Made by a program: the position numbers and the translations under genes. DNA of 64,000 nt from Arenicola marina (Eukaryota; Annelida; Polychaeta; Arenicolidae): positions 2,604,001 through 2,668,000 of the forward strand of contig OZ025256.1 of the NCBI GenBank assembly GCA_964019135.1, in the 5' to 3' direction. The notes under the pieces were generated by a model, which had not been told where the DNA came from, searched no databases, and saw nothing but the letters and a program-made list of their open reading frames with translations. This document shows, piece by piece, positions 1-10,692 of this stretch (positions are counted from its first letter, which is position 1; every line of letters starts with the position of its first letter).

Positions 1-885
1 CTTTTAAACCTCCATCTATCGCCGTTACGGCTCGACCCTCCCGAATTGACCGACACTATGCCCATTCCCACCTCACCTCACCACACCACACCACCCACCC
101 ACCCACCACTAAGCCCACCTGGGCGCGGCTTAAGGTGTGGCTTAACGTGACGAGAGAAAGGATCAGCGAGCGGCATACATGACCAGAGGGAAGGGGAACT
201 ATTTTGTGGCCTATTGACCGCGTCACACCAAGACGCTATGTATTATTCATACGCGGACTACGTTACGTCATACATACATACGTGGAGTGGGATTCCCCCC
301 CCCCCCAAACCCCCACCCTCCCACCTCAGCTAGCGGGTAGCCGACCAGTCACTTTCACTTCCCATTAAACCACTCCCGTCTGAGCCCTTCCCTCTGCCGG
401 TCAGCGGTCCGCCCTGACGCCAGCTCCCAGTCAGTACCCGCCAGAGACAACCATAACCCACACAGAAGGGGGACAGAATGGGAAATAAAAAGGGTGTTAC
501 CAGAGACGCCTCCATTTACGCCCGAACAGAACCGGCGGATTTCTAAAGATATTCCGCCGGCTTCTTGCGACCGCAAGCATCTGTTAGCTTGGCTTTGTAA
601 TATGTCCAACAAGGAGAAAGGAAAGAAAAAAAAGCGAGTACATAATAAAAAGAGGACAAGAGAGAGAGATAAAGTTGCTTTGGAAAAAAATACAAAACAA
701 GAGAAAACAAACGCGCAGAGCTAGTTTACCGGAATTATAGAAGAGACGACCGCCTGGAAGTTATTCCAATCCGACTTGTAAAACAAAAGCCCCAGACTCC
801 GTTGGTGACGTCACGGGCCATTCATTCCCCCCCCCCCCCAACCGACCCAAGCCGCAATCAAGACATTTGATTGGCGCCCCGAACA
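1..885. other. Intergenic or intronic DNA, no gene seen
   Basis: I see no convincing coding exon here on either strand. The stretch holds C runs near 295-306 and 827-839 and an A/G-rich patch at 610-720. The short open frames lack recognisable domains and are most likely chance. Confidence 0.5.
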
Positions 886-889
886 AAGG

Positions 890-1200
890 CCCTAACGACG
901 CGGCGCCGCGGCTCGTGCGGTTGCGTTGGTTACGGCGGTCGTCACTAAAATGCGGACGTTGAATCAGCTCATTGGGGCGAAGGGATAGAAAACAGGGTCG
1001 GCGGCTCGGTGAACGGATCCGCGAAGGCGAAGTCGGGCTTTTAGGGGGAGCCGCTTCACGCGCGTCGTACCACTCCGCCGGCGGGTCCGTAGTGGCGGTA
1101 CATTAAGCACCATGCTAATCACCGGGTGACGTATGAATAATTCATTCGCATGCTATATGAGGCTCGAGAGGGTGGGAGGTGGAGGGCGGGGGTATAAAAA
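890..1200 (+). promoter_or_regulatory. CpG-rich stretch ending in a TATA-like box
   Basis: About 300 bp rich in CG dinucleotides runs into TATAAAAA at 1193-1200, flanked on its 5' side by G-rich sequence. An inverted CCAAT motif (GATTGGC) lies near 869-875. This resembles a TATA promoter reading rightward, but what follows is AT-rich DNA with a TA microsatellite and no recognisable first exon. It may be an isolated CpG patch or the promoter of an unseen transcript. Confidence 0.22.
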
Positions 1201-1325
1201 CTGCATGACGTACGCCGCCAACGCTAAGGGCCAAACGCTGTTATTGCATTTATTTTACATGTATATACCTTCCTACATGTACTTTTATATATAATTTATA
1301 TATGGAATTTCATAAATGCATTGAC

Positions 1326-1329
<4 letters not shown>

Positions 1330-1372
<43 letters not shown>
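1330..1372. repeat. (TA)n microsatellite
   Basis: About 20 consecutive TA dinucleotides, in AT-rich DNA. Confidence 0.95.
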
Positions 1373-1374
<2 letters not shown>

Positions 1375-1599
1375 CAATTATAGGCATATAAATATATTAC
1401 TAGTCTAGAGGCAAATATGACAGGTGGCTGCAAATGGTCTGCGCCAGAGAATGCGTCGAACTATCATTGGATCTGCATTTAAACGTAAATGGTTTCCTCT
1501 TTGTCATCCCTTCATTGTGAATACTTCTTTGGGCCATTCTGTTCAATCGGATTTTTGAGAAAAAATTGAGCTTTTTATGTAAAATATTCTCACACAGGG

Positions 1600-1632
1600 T
1601 GTGGCGCTTCGCAAATTCCTGGCTCCGCCACT
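1600..1632. mobile_element. Possible transposon terminus (hAT-like end)
   Basis: The sequence ending CTGGCTCCGCCACTG is, read in reverse, CAGTGGCGGAGCCAG, which resembles the terminal inverted repeat of many animal hAT elements. I did not find the partner terminus nearby, so this is at best a solo end or relic. The rest of 1373-1680 holds nothing recognised. Confidence 0.25.
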
Positions 1633-1681
1633 GAGTAGTAAGAAATACAGGAACCGAAAATAGCTTGTGGTACATACCAGG

Positions 1682-3130
1682 TCTATGACCTGTTGATCTG
1701 CAAGTACCAGGGCTTAAACATATGACCTGTTGATCTGCAGCCAGGGGCGTGAACCTATGACCTGTTGATCTGTAGCCAAGGGCGTAAACCTATGACCTGT
1801 TGATCTGCAGCCAAGGGCGTGAAGCTATGACCTGTTGATCTGCAGCCAAGGGCCTGAACATATGACCTGTTGATCTACAGCCAAGGGCGTGAACCTATGA
1901 CCTGTTGATCTACAGCCAAGGGCGTGAACTTATGACCTGTTGATCTGCAGCCAAGGGCGTGAAGCTATGACCTGTTGATCTGCAGCCAAGGGCCTGAACA
2001 TATGACCTGTTGATCTACAGCCAAGGGCGTGAACCTATGACCTGTTGATCTACAGCCAAGGGCGTGAAGCTATGACCTGTTGATCTACAGCCAAGGGCGT
2101 GAACCTATGACCTGTTAATCTGCAGACAAGAGCGTGAACCTATGACCTGTTGATCTGCAGCCAAGGGCGTGAACCTGTGACCTGTTGATCTACAGCCAAG
2201 GGCGTGAACCTATGACCTGTTGATCTACAGCCAAGGGCGTGAAGCTATGACCTGTTGATCTACAGCCAAGGGCGTGAACCTATGACCTGTTGATCTGCAG
2301 CCAAGGGCGTGAACCTATGACCTGTTGATCTGCAGCCAAGGGCGTGAACCTGTGACCTGTTGATCTACAGCCAAGGGCGTGAACCTATGACCTGTTGATC
2401 TACAGCCAAGGGCGTGAAGCTATGACCTGTTGATCTACAGCCAAGGGCGTGAACCTATGACCTGTTGATCTGCAGCCAAGGGCGTGAACCTATGACCTGT
2501 TGATCTGCAGCCAAGGGCGTGAACCTATGACCTGTTGATCTAGAGCCAAGGGCGTAAACCTGTGACCTGTTGATCTACAGCCAAGGGCGTGAACCTATGA
2601 CCTGTTGATCTACAGCCAAGGGCCTGAACCTATTACCTGTTAATCTACAGCCAAGGGCGTGAACCTTTGACCTGTTGACCTACAGCCAAGGGCGTGAACC
2701 AATGACATGTTGATATGCAGCCAAGGGCGTGAAGCTATGACCTGTTGATCTACAGCCAAGGGCGTAAACCAATGACATGTTGATATGCAGCCAAGGGCGT
2801 GAACCTATGACCTGTTGATCTACAGCCAAGGGCATGAACCTATGACCTGTTGATCTACAGCCAAGGGCGTGAAGCTATGACCTGTTGATCTACAGCCAAG
2901 GGCCTGAACCTATGACCTGTTGATCTAGAGCCAAGGGCGTGAACCTATGACCTGTTGATCTACAGCCAAGGGCATGAACCTATGACCTGTTGATCTACAG
3001 CCAAGGGCATGAACCTATGACCTGTTGATCTACAGCCAAGGGCGTGAACCTATGACCTGTTGATCTACAGCCAAGGGCCTGAACCTATGACCTGTTGATC
3101 TAGAGCCAAGGGCGTGAACCTATGACCTGT
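1682..3130. repeat. 35-bp tandem satellite, about 41 copies
   Basis: Head-to-tail monomers of 35 bp, each with TATGACCTGTTGATCT and CAGCCAAGGGCGTGAAC. Variants (CTACAG or CTGCAG; GAACC or GAAGC) recur in blocks, so there is some higher-order organisation. The monomer resembles the T-arm to anticodon-arm part of a tRNA-derived sequence read on the minus strand. Related single-copy relics are at 21469 and 61710. Confidence 0.95.
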
Positions 3131-3585
3131 TTACTAATAAGTGATGATAGTTAGAATTGTGTTCGAAACATACGCGATATGCTAGTCATGTTTCTTGCTA
3201 GGTTTAATTCGCATCGACAAGGAAGACCGTTCTGTTTAGCAAGACAATCAGCTAAATAACGCCACACACTTATTGCAAGCGTATAGGTTGGGCGATAATG
3301 AGTGAGCACAGAAGAGCACTATATGGCTTTATGACATCTTAGTTGCGTATTTACAGTTGTGGGAGGTATCAGCGATTGTCACTGGTATCTCGAAAGCGGA
3401 ATAGTGTCCTCGTGATAAATATTGCTTACAATACGGTTGCAGTACGGATGATGGTTCAGTGCCTAGATGACGGCAAATATGTGACAAGATAAGATTATTT
3501 TTCTGCACATGTTTCGGTGTTAGCCTAGCTAACAAATGATGCTTAGAATGATGACAGATGATGTTATTTTTATGTGTATGTCACG
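3131..3585. other. No feature recognised
   Basis: Unique-looking DNA between two repeat tracts. The minus-strand open frame over 3329-3535 has no recognisable domain and no convincing splice context. Confidence 0.5.
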
Positions 3586-3938
3586 ATGACAAAATAGATG
3601 ACATCACGAACAGAACACGTTGCATCTCTGAGTGCCACGATGAAATAAAAGATGAACAAGATGATAAAATAGATAATACATAAATTATAATGTAAATGGC
3701 ACAATCGGTGATAAAATAAGTGATGAAGTATATGATGAAATAGATCATAAAATGGATAATAAAGTAGATGATAAAATATATGATAAGATGTATTACAAAA
3801 TAGCTCATAAAATAACTAATAAAATTGATAGATTGAATAACATATATGAATATATGATAAACTAGATGATAAAGTAGAAGAAATAATAAAATAGATAAAA
3901 TAGATGATAAATTAAATGATAAAATCTATGATAAGTGA
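3586..3938. repeat. Degenerate AT-rich minisatellite
   Basis: Irregular repetition of GATGATAAAATA-type words over about 350 bp. The hydrophobic minus-strand open frame (3581-3808, Ile/Tyr/Phe-rich) is a by-product of the ATAAAT-type composition, not a membrane protein. Confidence 0.8.
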
Positions 3939-4519
3939 AAACAGATGGGGAATGAACGCCCAGGTGTTGTGTGCGCATGTGTTTCTGTTGGGGGGGGGGG
4001 GGGAGTGCAAGGAATGGGCGGGGGACAGAATGTGGTAAGCAGTAAGACTTAATGAAGTAAAATAAAGAAAAGACTGAAAACTAAAAAAACACTATATACA
4101 ATAATAATACAAAATTTGAAGCCGAAAAAGTCTGAAACTGGAAGACGACCAGGGGCCAGGAAATCCACCCCACACACGACGCCCTGACAAACAGAGGGTG
4201 TTTGGTAGCCAGGCAAACCCGTGGGAAGCACAAAACTGATGACGCGAGATCCGTGCTCGGGAGGCCAGGGGCGGGGGGGGGGGGAGTGACTAGACAGACT
4301 GTGGGTGGTGAACTGTGGTAAACTAAGCTCCCGGAAATCCTTTTTTGCAGATTAACATCACCAGCGGAGAAAACCAAATGGACACGCCGGTGCTGATGGA
4401 GAAACTATTTCATATTCCCCGGCGAATGTGGGATCCGATGGCGGGTTTTAGGAGGAAGGAAAGCATCGCGAAGGTAGGAAGGACTGGAAGGGATGGGGTC
4501 ACTGACATTGGGGAGGCTA
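3939..4519. other. No gene; two poly-G tracts
   Basis: Contains G runs near 3991-4002 and 4270-4283. The short open frames have no recognised similarity. Confidence 0.5.
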
Positions 4520-4910
4520 ATGATATGGATGATGACGTAAGCTATAAAGAAGGGTGAGTCAATGATATGGATGATGACGTCAGCTATAGGGAAGGGTGAG
4601 TCAATGATATGGATGATGACGTCAGCTATAGGGAAGGGTGAGTCAATGATATGGATGATGACGTCAGCTATGAGGAAGGGTGAGTCAATGATATGGATGA
4701 TGACGTCAGCTATAAGGCAGGGTGAGTCAATGATATGGATGATGACGTCAGCTATAGGGAAGGGTGAGTCAATGATATGGATGATGACGTCAGCTATGAG
4801 GAAGGGTGAGTCAATGATATGGATGATGACGTCAGCTATAAGGCAGGGTGAGTCAATGATATGGATGATGACGTCAGCTATGAGGAAGGGTGAGTCAATG
4901 ATATGGATGA
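4520..4910. repeat. 42-bp tandem array carrying CRE and AP-1 motifs
   Basis: About nine 42-bp units. Eight carry the palindrome TGACGTCA (starts 4575, 4617, 4659, 4701, 4743, 4785, 4827, 4869); the first carries TGACGTAA (4533). Nine copies of TGAGTCA alternate with them (4555, then every 42 bp to 4891). TGACGTCA is the CREB/ATF site and TGAGTCA the AP-1 site. As 42 is a multiple of 3, both strands stay open, giving spurious peptides (MIWMMTSAIGKGES on plus, IIDSPF-type on minus). Confidence 0.95.
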
Positions 4911-4926
4911 ATGACGACATGACATA

Positions 4927-5190
4927 GATGAATGACGTCATGACATGGCGGACGCGACGTCATCCACGACGTCACGCTCTAATGTAATTAACATATATGA
5001 CGCCATTAATACGTATGACGTCATCAACATATATGACGTCGTCAACATATATGACGTCATCAACATATATGACGTCATCAGCATATATCACGTCATCAAC
5101 ATATATGACCTCATTAACACATTTTATGACGTCATTAACAAATATGACGTCACTGACATATTGGACGCCACTGACACATGTGACGTCACT
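4927..5190. repeat. 18-bp degenerate array centred on CRE motifs
   Basis: A second array with a different unit of about 18 bp (ATATATGACGTCATCAAC type) directly abuts the 42-bp array. Perfect TGACGTCA occurs at 4933, 5016, 5052, 5070, 5127, 5145 and 5181, with one-base variants between at the same spacing. On the minus strand it starts about 80 bp past the donor of the calmodulin-like exon, so it would be intronic. Confidence 0.85.
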
Positions 5191-5270
5191 GACGCATGGT
5201 CACGCTGTCCCGGTGGCGCGAAATGTCACGAGCGACATGGACCGCCGTCAGCGACAGTGACACGTCTTAC

Positions 5271-5414
5271 CGTCGATGTCGACCTGGTCGATCATGTCTT
5301 TGATCTCCTCCTCCGTCACCTGCTGACGTAACGTGTGCATCACCGTCAACAGCTCCGACGACGTAATGCTGCCGTCCCCGTCCTTGTCAAACAGGCTGAA
5401 GGCATCCCGCAACT
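5271..5414 (-). CDS. Calmodulin-like protein, internal exon (first EF-hand)
   Basis: A 144-nt exon on the minus strand with a good pyrimidine tract and CAG acceptor (AG at 5415-5416) and a GTAAG donor (5266-5270). Both ends are phase 1. It encodes ELRDAFSLF, a canonical 12-residue EF-hand loop [12 protein letters not shown] (Ca ligands D1, D3, D5, S7, T9, E12; G6, I8), then a helix with [20 protein letters not shown] and DIDG, the start of the second loop, which the donor interrupts. By hand alignment about 31 of 49 residues match animal calmodulin. The 144-nt length and both boundaries equal those of the corresponding exon in vertebrate calmodulin genes as I recall them. Divergence (Leu and Arg at usually Gly positions; QQV for NP-type linker) argues for a calmodulin-like paralogue rather than true calmodulin. 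Calcium-binding regulatory function is inferred from the family. Exons for the remaining EF-hands are not visible to the left, so the gene is partial here. Confidence 0.9.
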
Positions 5415-5425
5415 CTGGGCGCGAC

Positions 5426-5687
5426 GAACAACGGAAACAAGAAAACGACAATCAACACGGAGAAATCGTCTTGGATACTTTATCTGACTGTGTGAATGTT
5501 GACTTTGTACGAAGCAGATTCATGGTCATTTCATATGAAATGAAAAAAGCGCAGCAGCTCTGAGCGGAACAACGGAAAGAAAAAAACAAACAATCAACAT
5601 CTTTCGGAGAAATCGTCTTGGATGCCTCATTTGACTCTGTGAATGTTAACTGCAGATTCATTGATATTTCATATGAAAGGAAAAAAT
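5426..5687. repeat. Imperfect tandem duplication (about 130-140 bp unit)
   Basis: Two copies begin GAACAACGGAAA (5426 and 5567), share AGAAATCGTCTTGGATRC and end near TTTCATATGAAA. The second is shorter by internal deletion. Related sequence recurs at 13125-13310 (TGTGTGAGTGTT, TTTTCATATG, GTGAAAAAAG), so the unit belongs to a dispersed family. It lies just upstream of the EF-hand exon acceptor; the open frames here are incidental. Confidence 0.75.
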
Positions 5688-6274
5688 ACCGGTAAGGATG
5701 TCCGAATTGTGATGCCGCACTTAAGAAACCGCACTTTCTCCCGCGAGAAACACCCGTTTGGCCAACACAACTGGCTTAAAATATTGCCTGTTATTTATTG
5801 CTTACAATTGTTTGTTCGTATACAATACGACCCTAAACACATCATTTCCATTCAAAACCTTGGGAATATGCATCAGTGATAATATTCCGGACTAGCTTTA
5901 ACATTTACAAAATATAAATCTTTAAAAGTTGGTGGCACTGCCTGATACACATACTTTGTCTCGCCATCGTAAAATGTAGTCTATATTTCATGTTACAGCC
6001 CATGATATGAATCAGAGAAGTAAAGCTACATGCTAGGCGTGACTCCTACTATGGTCAAACATTGGCTTGCCCTAACATGAAAGGGGTTGAACATTAGCTA
6101 CGGCGAACATTACCCTACGCTGCCGTATTCACCTCGACTGCGCAACGAAAAACTTCGTTGATTCAATAATTGATTTGATGTCAGAAATGTTGGTTGCTAC
6201 ATGAATGTTGCTATTAAACATTCAGTAGCTGCCAATGTATTACGTAAATCAATTATCCATGCATGAACGTGGTC
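5688..6274. other. No feature recognised
   Basis: Unique-looking, AT-leaning sequence within the proposed intron, without recognisable coding or repeat content. Confidence 0.5.
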
Positions 6275-7384
6275 TATGGCTCCTGGATATATACCCATGA
6301 AATGTTTGGCTCCTGGATTTATACCCATGAAATGTTGGCTCCTGGATATACACCCATGAATTGTTTGGCTGCTGGATATACACCCATGAATTGTTTGGCT
6401 GCTGGATATATACCCAGGAAATATTTGGCTCCTGGATATACACCCATGAAATGTTTGGCTCCTGGATATACACCCATGAATTGTTTGGCTGCTGGATATA
6501 TACCCAGGAAATATTTGGCTCCTGGATATACACCCATGAAATGTTTGGCTCCTGGATATATACCCAGGAAATGTTTGGCTCCTGGATATATACCCATGAA
6601 ATGTTTGGCTCCTGGATATACACCCATGAAATGTTTGGCTCCTGGATATATACCCAGGAAATGTTTGGCTCCTGGATATATACCCATGAAATGTTTGGCT
6701 CCTGGATATATACCCATGAAATGTTTGGCTCCTAAAGATACACCCATGAAATGTTTGGCTCCTGGATATACACCCATGAAATGTTTGGCTCCTGGATATA
6801 TACCCATGAATGTTTGGCTCCTAAAGATACACCCATGAAATGTTTGGCTCCTGGATATACACCCATGAAATGTTTGGCTCCTGGATATATACCCAGGAAA
6901 TGTTTGGCTCCTGGATATATACCCATGAAATGTTTGGCTCCTGGATATATACCCATGAAATGTTTGGCTCCTAAAGATACACCCATGAAATGTTTGGCTC
7001 CTGGATATACACCCATGAAATGTTTGGCTCCTGGATATATACCCATGAAATGTTTGGCTCCTAAAGATACACCCATGAAATGTTTGGCTCCTGGATATAC
7101 ACCCATGAAATGTTTGGCTCCTGGATATATACCCAGGAAATGTTTGGCTCCTGGATATATACCCATGAAATGTTTGGCTCCTGGATATATACCCATGAAA
7201 TGTTTGGCTCCTAAAGATACACCCATGAAATGTTTGGCTCCTGGATATACACCCATGAAATGTTTGGCTCCTGGATATATACCCATGAAATGTTTGGCTC
7301 CTAAAGATACACCCATGAAATGTTTGGCTCCTGGATATATACCCATGAAATGTTTGGCTCCTGGATATATACCCATGAGATGTC
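6275..7384. repeat. 30-bp tandem satellite with 240-bp higher-order repeat
   Basis: About 37 units of the type GAAATGTTTGGCTCCTGGAT plus ATATACCCAT. Variant units (CTAAAGATACA; GCTGCTGG; CCCAGG) recur in order. The CTAAAGAT variant lies at 6731, 6820, 6970, 7060, 7210 and 7300, a 150/90-bp alternation, i.e. an 8-monomer unit of 240 bp. Bases 6841-7080 repeat exactly at 7081-7320. As 30 is a multiple of 3, several frames on both strands remain open (up to 383 codons); these have no other coding support. Confidence 0.95.
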
Positions 7385-8024
7385 TTTGTTATGAACCTGG
7401 ACGTGGTCATGGTGGGAACCGGTGGGGGGTGGACGGGGTTAGGGGAGGCGCACCATAGGTCAGTTGACAAGTGAGCTAAAGGGCGGGTTAATTGTGAACA
7501 ATTATGGGTTCCCCATAAAAACGATTACTCCACGCCTGGCCTATTGGCAGCAAACCAACCGTTCACGCGTGGGATCTGCCAGGGTTCTGGGGCCCATGTG
7601 AGTCATCATATATGCACAAAAGTGGTCAAAAGATCAATATTTCCCGATGGTCTCCCGATCCCGATGGTCCGAGGAGTAGTGTGGGGACCATCCTGCCTCC
7701 TCTAGCCGCCGTGGCATAATGATACAATTGGTGGCGGGGGGGGGGGGGGGGCGTGCGGCTGGGAGGGAGAGGGGTGGTGGTGATGGACGGCGTGGGTGTA
7801 CCTCATCTGGCCTTAGATTAACCTGATATGCGCTTAGCCATAATTAGGTTAAGCATTCACGTTCGGGCCGCCTTCGACATAGGCTTCGAGACGAATGAAT
7901 GGCTTCTCTGAACCCGACTGAGCTCCCTCAGCACCCGGCTGGTCATATTGCGCCTGATGGGCGAGCGGGGGGGGGGGGCGGGGGGGCAGATCGCATCCCG
8001 CTACTGTCTGTCGAGTGCGCCCTG
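7385..8024. other. No gene; long G tracts
   Basis: Holds a 16-nt G run at 7736-7751 and another G-rich run near 7968-7986. No exon recognised. Confidence 0.5.
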
Positions 8025-8228
8025 CCGGGCCACCTCAATCGCCCGGTGCGAGGCTCGAATCCCACATGTGCAACGGTCTTGCGCCCGATAATGATCCCAC
8101 GTCTTTCTTTCGCGAAGAGTATGGGGTTACCCCCGCAGACATGGCTCTTCTGTACCTTGGCTCTTTTTGCAATTGTCGCGAAGTGACATACGGAGGCTAA
8201 AGTGTCCGCCTACTTAAAACCAACCAGC
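8025..8228 (+). mobile_element. Divergent tRNA-derived SINE copy
   Basis: Plus-sense sequence with a B-box-like GGCTCGAATCCC, then CTTTCTTTCGCGAAGAGTA, GGGGTTACCCCC and GACATGGCTC, ending in AAAACCAACCAG. These parallel the better copies at 12184 and 23245 in the same order but with many substitutions, so it is an old copy or sister subfamily. Confidence 0.6.
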
Positions 8229-8810
8229 GAACCACGTGGCTCCGTATTATCGCTCGGCGTTATCGTCAGTCCTGGTACCTTGTTAAAGTTAATTGCTCTG
8301 AATTTATGCAATATAATATCTTACCTCGCGACGTTTTTAGCGGTCGGATTATTCGTCTCTTGCGTACAGCGCAGTATCTATACAAACCGATCCCTACATG
8401 CACGTCACGAAACATCAAATTATCGCCTCTGATTGTATCGGCAAGTGTCATATTGCCAAATGGCAAAGAGTTTTAACATTTGTCGAGAATAAGTCAAACA
8501 TGAGCTGGCAAAGATATGGCAAAATATATGGGGATTCCCTTTGCATTCAAGGCATGAATTTTAAATAACATATACAACTTGGCTTAACCTGCAGGCCAAT
8601 TAGGTCTTGGCCATGTCTCATCTCAAACTCATTTCAGAGTCCCGAAATGGTTTTTAGATTCACTTCAGGTGAACTTCAGGTGAACAATTGTACTAAAACA
8701 CCGACGTTTCCTTTCACGTATGGAACTGATATGTAAGGGAAAACATTCTTTTGCGACACGTCCGCGATGAAACAAAGTTCATTTACACAGATCGCTTCCC
8801 TGCGTGCGCG
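8229..8810. other. No feature recognised
   Basis: Unique-looking DNA with only short open frames lacking recognisable domains. Confidence 0.5.
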
Positions 8811-9034
8811 CACGTGGTTGGCTGTGTATTCAGGGCGCTTTAAGGGAGAGTGGAGCCATGTCTCCAGGGGTAACTCCCTACTCTTTGCGAAGAAAGACAT
8901 GGGATCTTTATCCTGCGACCACACCGACATGACCACAGCGGGGCAGGAATCACCGATCCACGTGCCGTTAGGCTCTCAGGTGGCCAGGGCGCTTAATACG
9001 AGCGCTCTAACCCACTGAGCTATCGGGGCAGCCC
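8811..9034 (-). mobile_element. tRNA-derived SINE, internally deleted
   Basis: Minus-oriented copy, from the TTGGCTGTGTATTCAGGGCG tail through TTTGCGAAGAAAGACATGGG and the tRNA-like head ending CACTGAGCTATCGGGGC. The segment present in other copies between the tail and GGGAGAGTGGAGCC is missing (about 35 bp). The open frames in it are SINE-derived and not genes. Confidence 0.85.
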
Positions 9035-9295
9035 TGATACACACGTGGTGATTCGTTACAGCGAGCGTTGAGCTGCTGTTGAGACAGCCTGTACAGTATG
9101 TCCCACAATAGATGGCGCTGTGTGACAGTCCTTTTTTACCACCGCCAGGGGGCCGTGGTGACGTGACGGGTACGTAATGACAACCTCCGGTCCTCGGTCC
9201 CCTGTGGTGACACTCTCCAAGCCCGCAGGTGTCGCTCGAGGTCGATAGTGTCGCACGGAATGTGTTACTTTAGGTGTGGGAGTCGCAGACATGGG

Positions 9296-9420
9296 GTAAT
9301 CATAATTGTGATAGATTACATTGTGTACAGTAAACATGGCAATAGATTACATTTTGTACAGTACAAATGGCAATAGATTACATTGGTTTTCGTTGCCAAT
9401 GTAATCGTAATCATGATTAC
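9296..9420. repeat. Foldback structure with internal direct repeats
   Basis: GATTACATTGG (9376-9386) and CCAATGTAATC (9396-9406) are perfect 11-bp inverted arms around 9 nt. The wider flanks (GTAATCATAATTGTGATAGA near 9296; TCGTAATCATGATTAC to 9420) also pair, and three direct repeats of CAATAGATTACATT type lie inside. This looks like a small palindromic element or MITE relic. Confidence 0.55.
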
Positions 9421-10476
9421 TTTTAATGATTACTCAGAACATATTCATTCGGGCTCTTTTAGTCCTCAAGTAAGCGACACACTTCCTATGTCCCCAGTAT
9501 CATATATGGAACTGGCCACTGCAATTGTAATGCTTATTACCTCTCCACCCCCCCCCCCTCCATCTCTCTCTCTCAACCACCAACGCCTACGCTTCCGGTC
9601 CTTCCTGCCCCACCCGAGACATAACAGGTTATGCTGGCTGGGTAACCTAAGGTGCGCCACCCTCTAATCCCATTAACATGATGTAAACAAGCGAGCCGGC
9701 GGGGCCGCCAGAACTAATATTCCAATTAGTCTTAGGATGACTAATTACCATCGAAGATATTTTTTTATTCACAAACCGTGGGAAGACACAGTTTTGAGTC
9801 TAACAAAGGGTTGCAGCCAACAGTAAATGCGCACACACACACACACAAACTCGGGAATCGAATCGAACCCTGCGATAAGAACCCCACCGAACTCCCGACT
9901 GACCTGGTCGGGCTTCATATTCATATACAGTGCTGGTAATTGAATCGCCTTTTTTTTTCTTTTTGTTGGGTGGAGGGGGGGGGGGGGTGTCCGGTCTTGT
10001 AGGCCAAGAACCGAATTTCCTTGGTTAAGGACCGAATGATGACGCTTGCCGCACGGAGTCCCTGCTTTCCTTCCCACCACATGATCGCGATCTTCCCAAC
10101 AGGCCAAATATGTCCCATTTAAATCCCACCAATCCAGCAATCGACCCATAACATACAGGACTTCAGCCCCGGCCTCCCCGCCCCTGCCCTTCCTTCTCTC
10201 CGAGACAGAGAGACAGACACCGCGACGTCGAGGTCAATGACTGGGCACTTTTCCCGCCATTTACATACGTCGTCTGCTCGCTCGTCTCGCCGTAATTTCA
10301 ATCTCCAGCAATAAAGCAAGTCGTCGCCAGATGGCGCTGCTTCGATCAATCACATTACTCTCACGCCAGGGGGCGGGCGGGTGGCCTATGCACGTGTGTC
10401 TAAATTTCCCCAAGCGTCATAGGTTAATCGCAGGGGCGTGAATACCAGAAGTGTCCTGTGGTGGGAGCCTGGAAGG
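9421..10476. other. No gene; simple sequence and homopolymer runs
   Basis: Contains a C/CT tract at 9547-9575, an (AC)n run at 9832-9847, a T run at 9951-9960 and a G run near 9974-9987. No exon recognised. Confidence 0.5.
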
Positions 10477-10692
10477 GGGGGGGGGGGGGTCCAGTGACCA
10501 GTGTCGATTTTTGGTAATTTTCAGTGTCGAATGTTGATTTTTTACGACGTTTAGCGTCGTTTGGCGAAACACCCGTGACCAGGGCGCCTTTTCAAAGCCT
10601 CAGTTTAGGAATTTGGGGGTAAATGTCGAATGTCTATTTTGCAAATATACCTGGGTCGCGTGTCGCCATTTACCCCTTTCAGACCCCTAAAA
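10477..10692. repeat. Dispersed repeat, copy 1 of a pair
   Basis: Starts with a G run and TCCAGTG, then GTGTCGAATGTTGATTTTT, ACGACGTTTAGCGTCG, GGAATTTGGGGGTAAATGTC and GCCATTTACCCCTTT. The same words in the same order and spacing recur at 12767-12985. No terminal inverted repeats or target duplications are obvious, so its class is unknown. Confidence 0.75.

Noticed and set aside
1682..3130. CRISPR array
   Set aside because: Direct repeats are contiguous with no unique spacers, and the DNA is animal; it is a satellite. The same holds for all other arrays here.
6319..7470. Minus frame of 383 codons with GISRSQTFH-type repeats
   Set aside because: By-product of the 30-bp satellite; overlapping plus frames are equally open.
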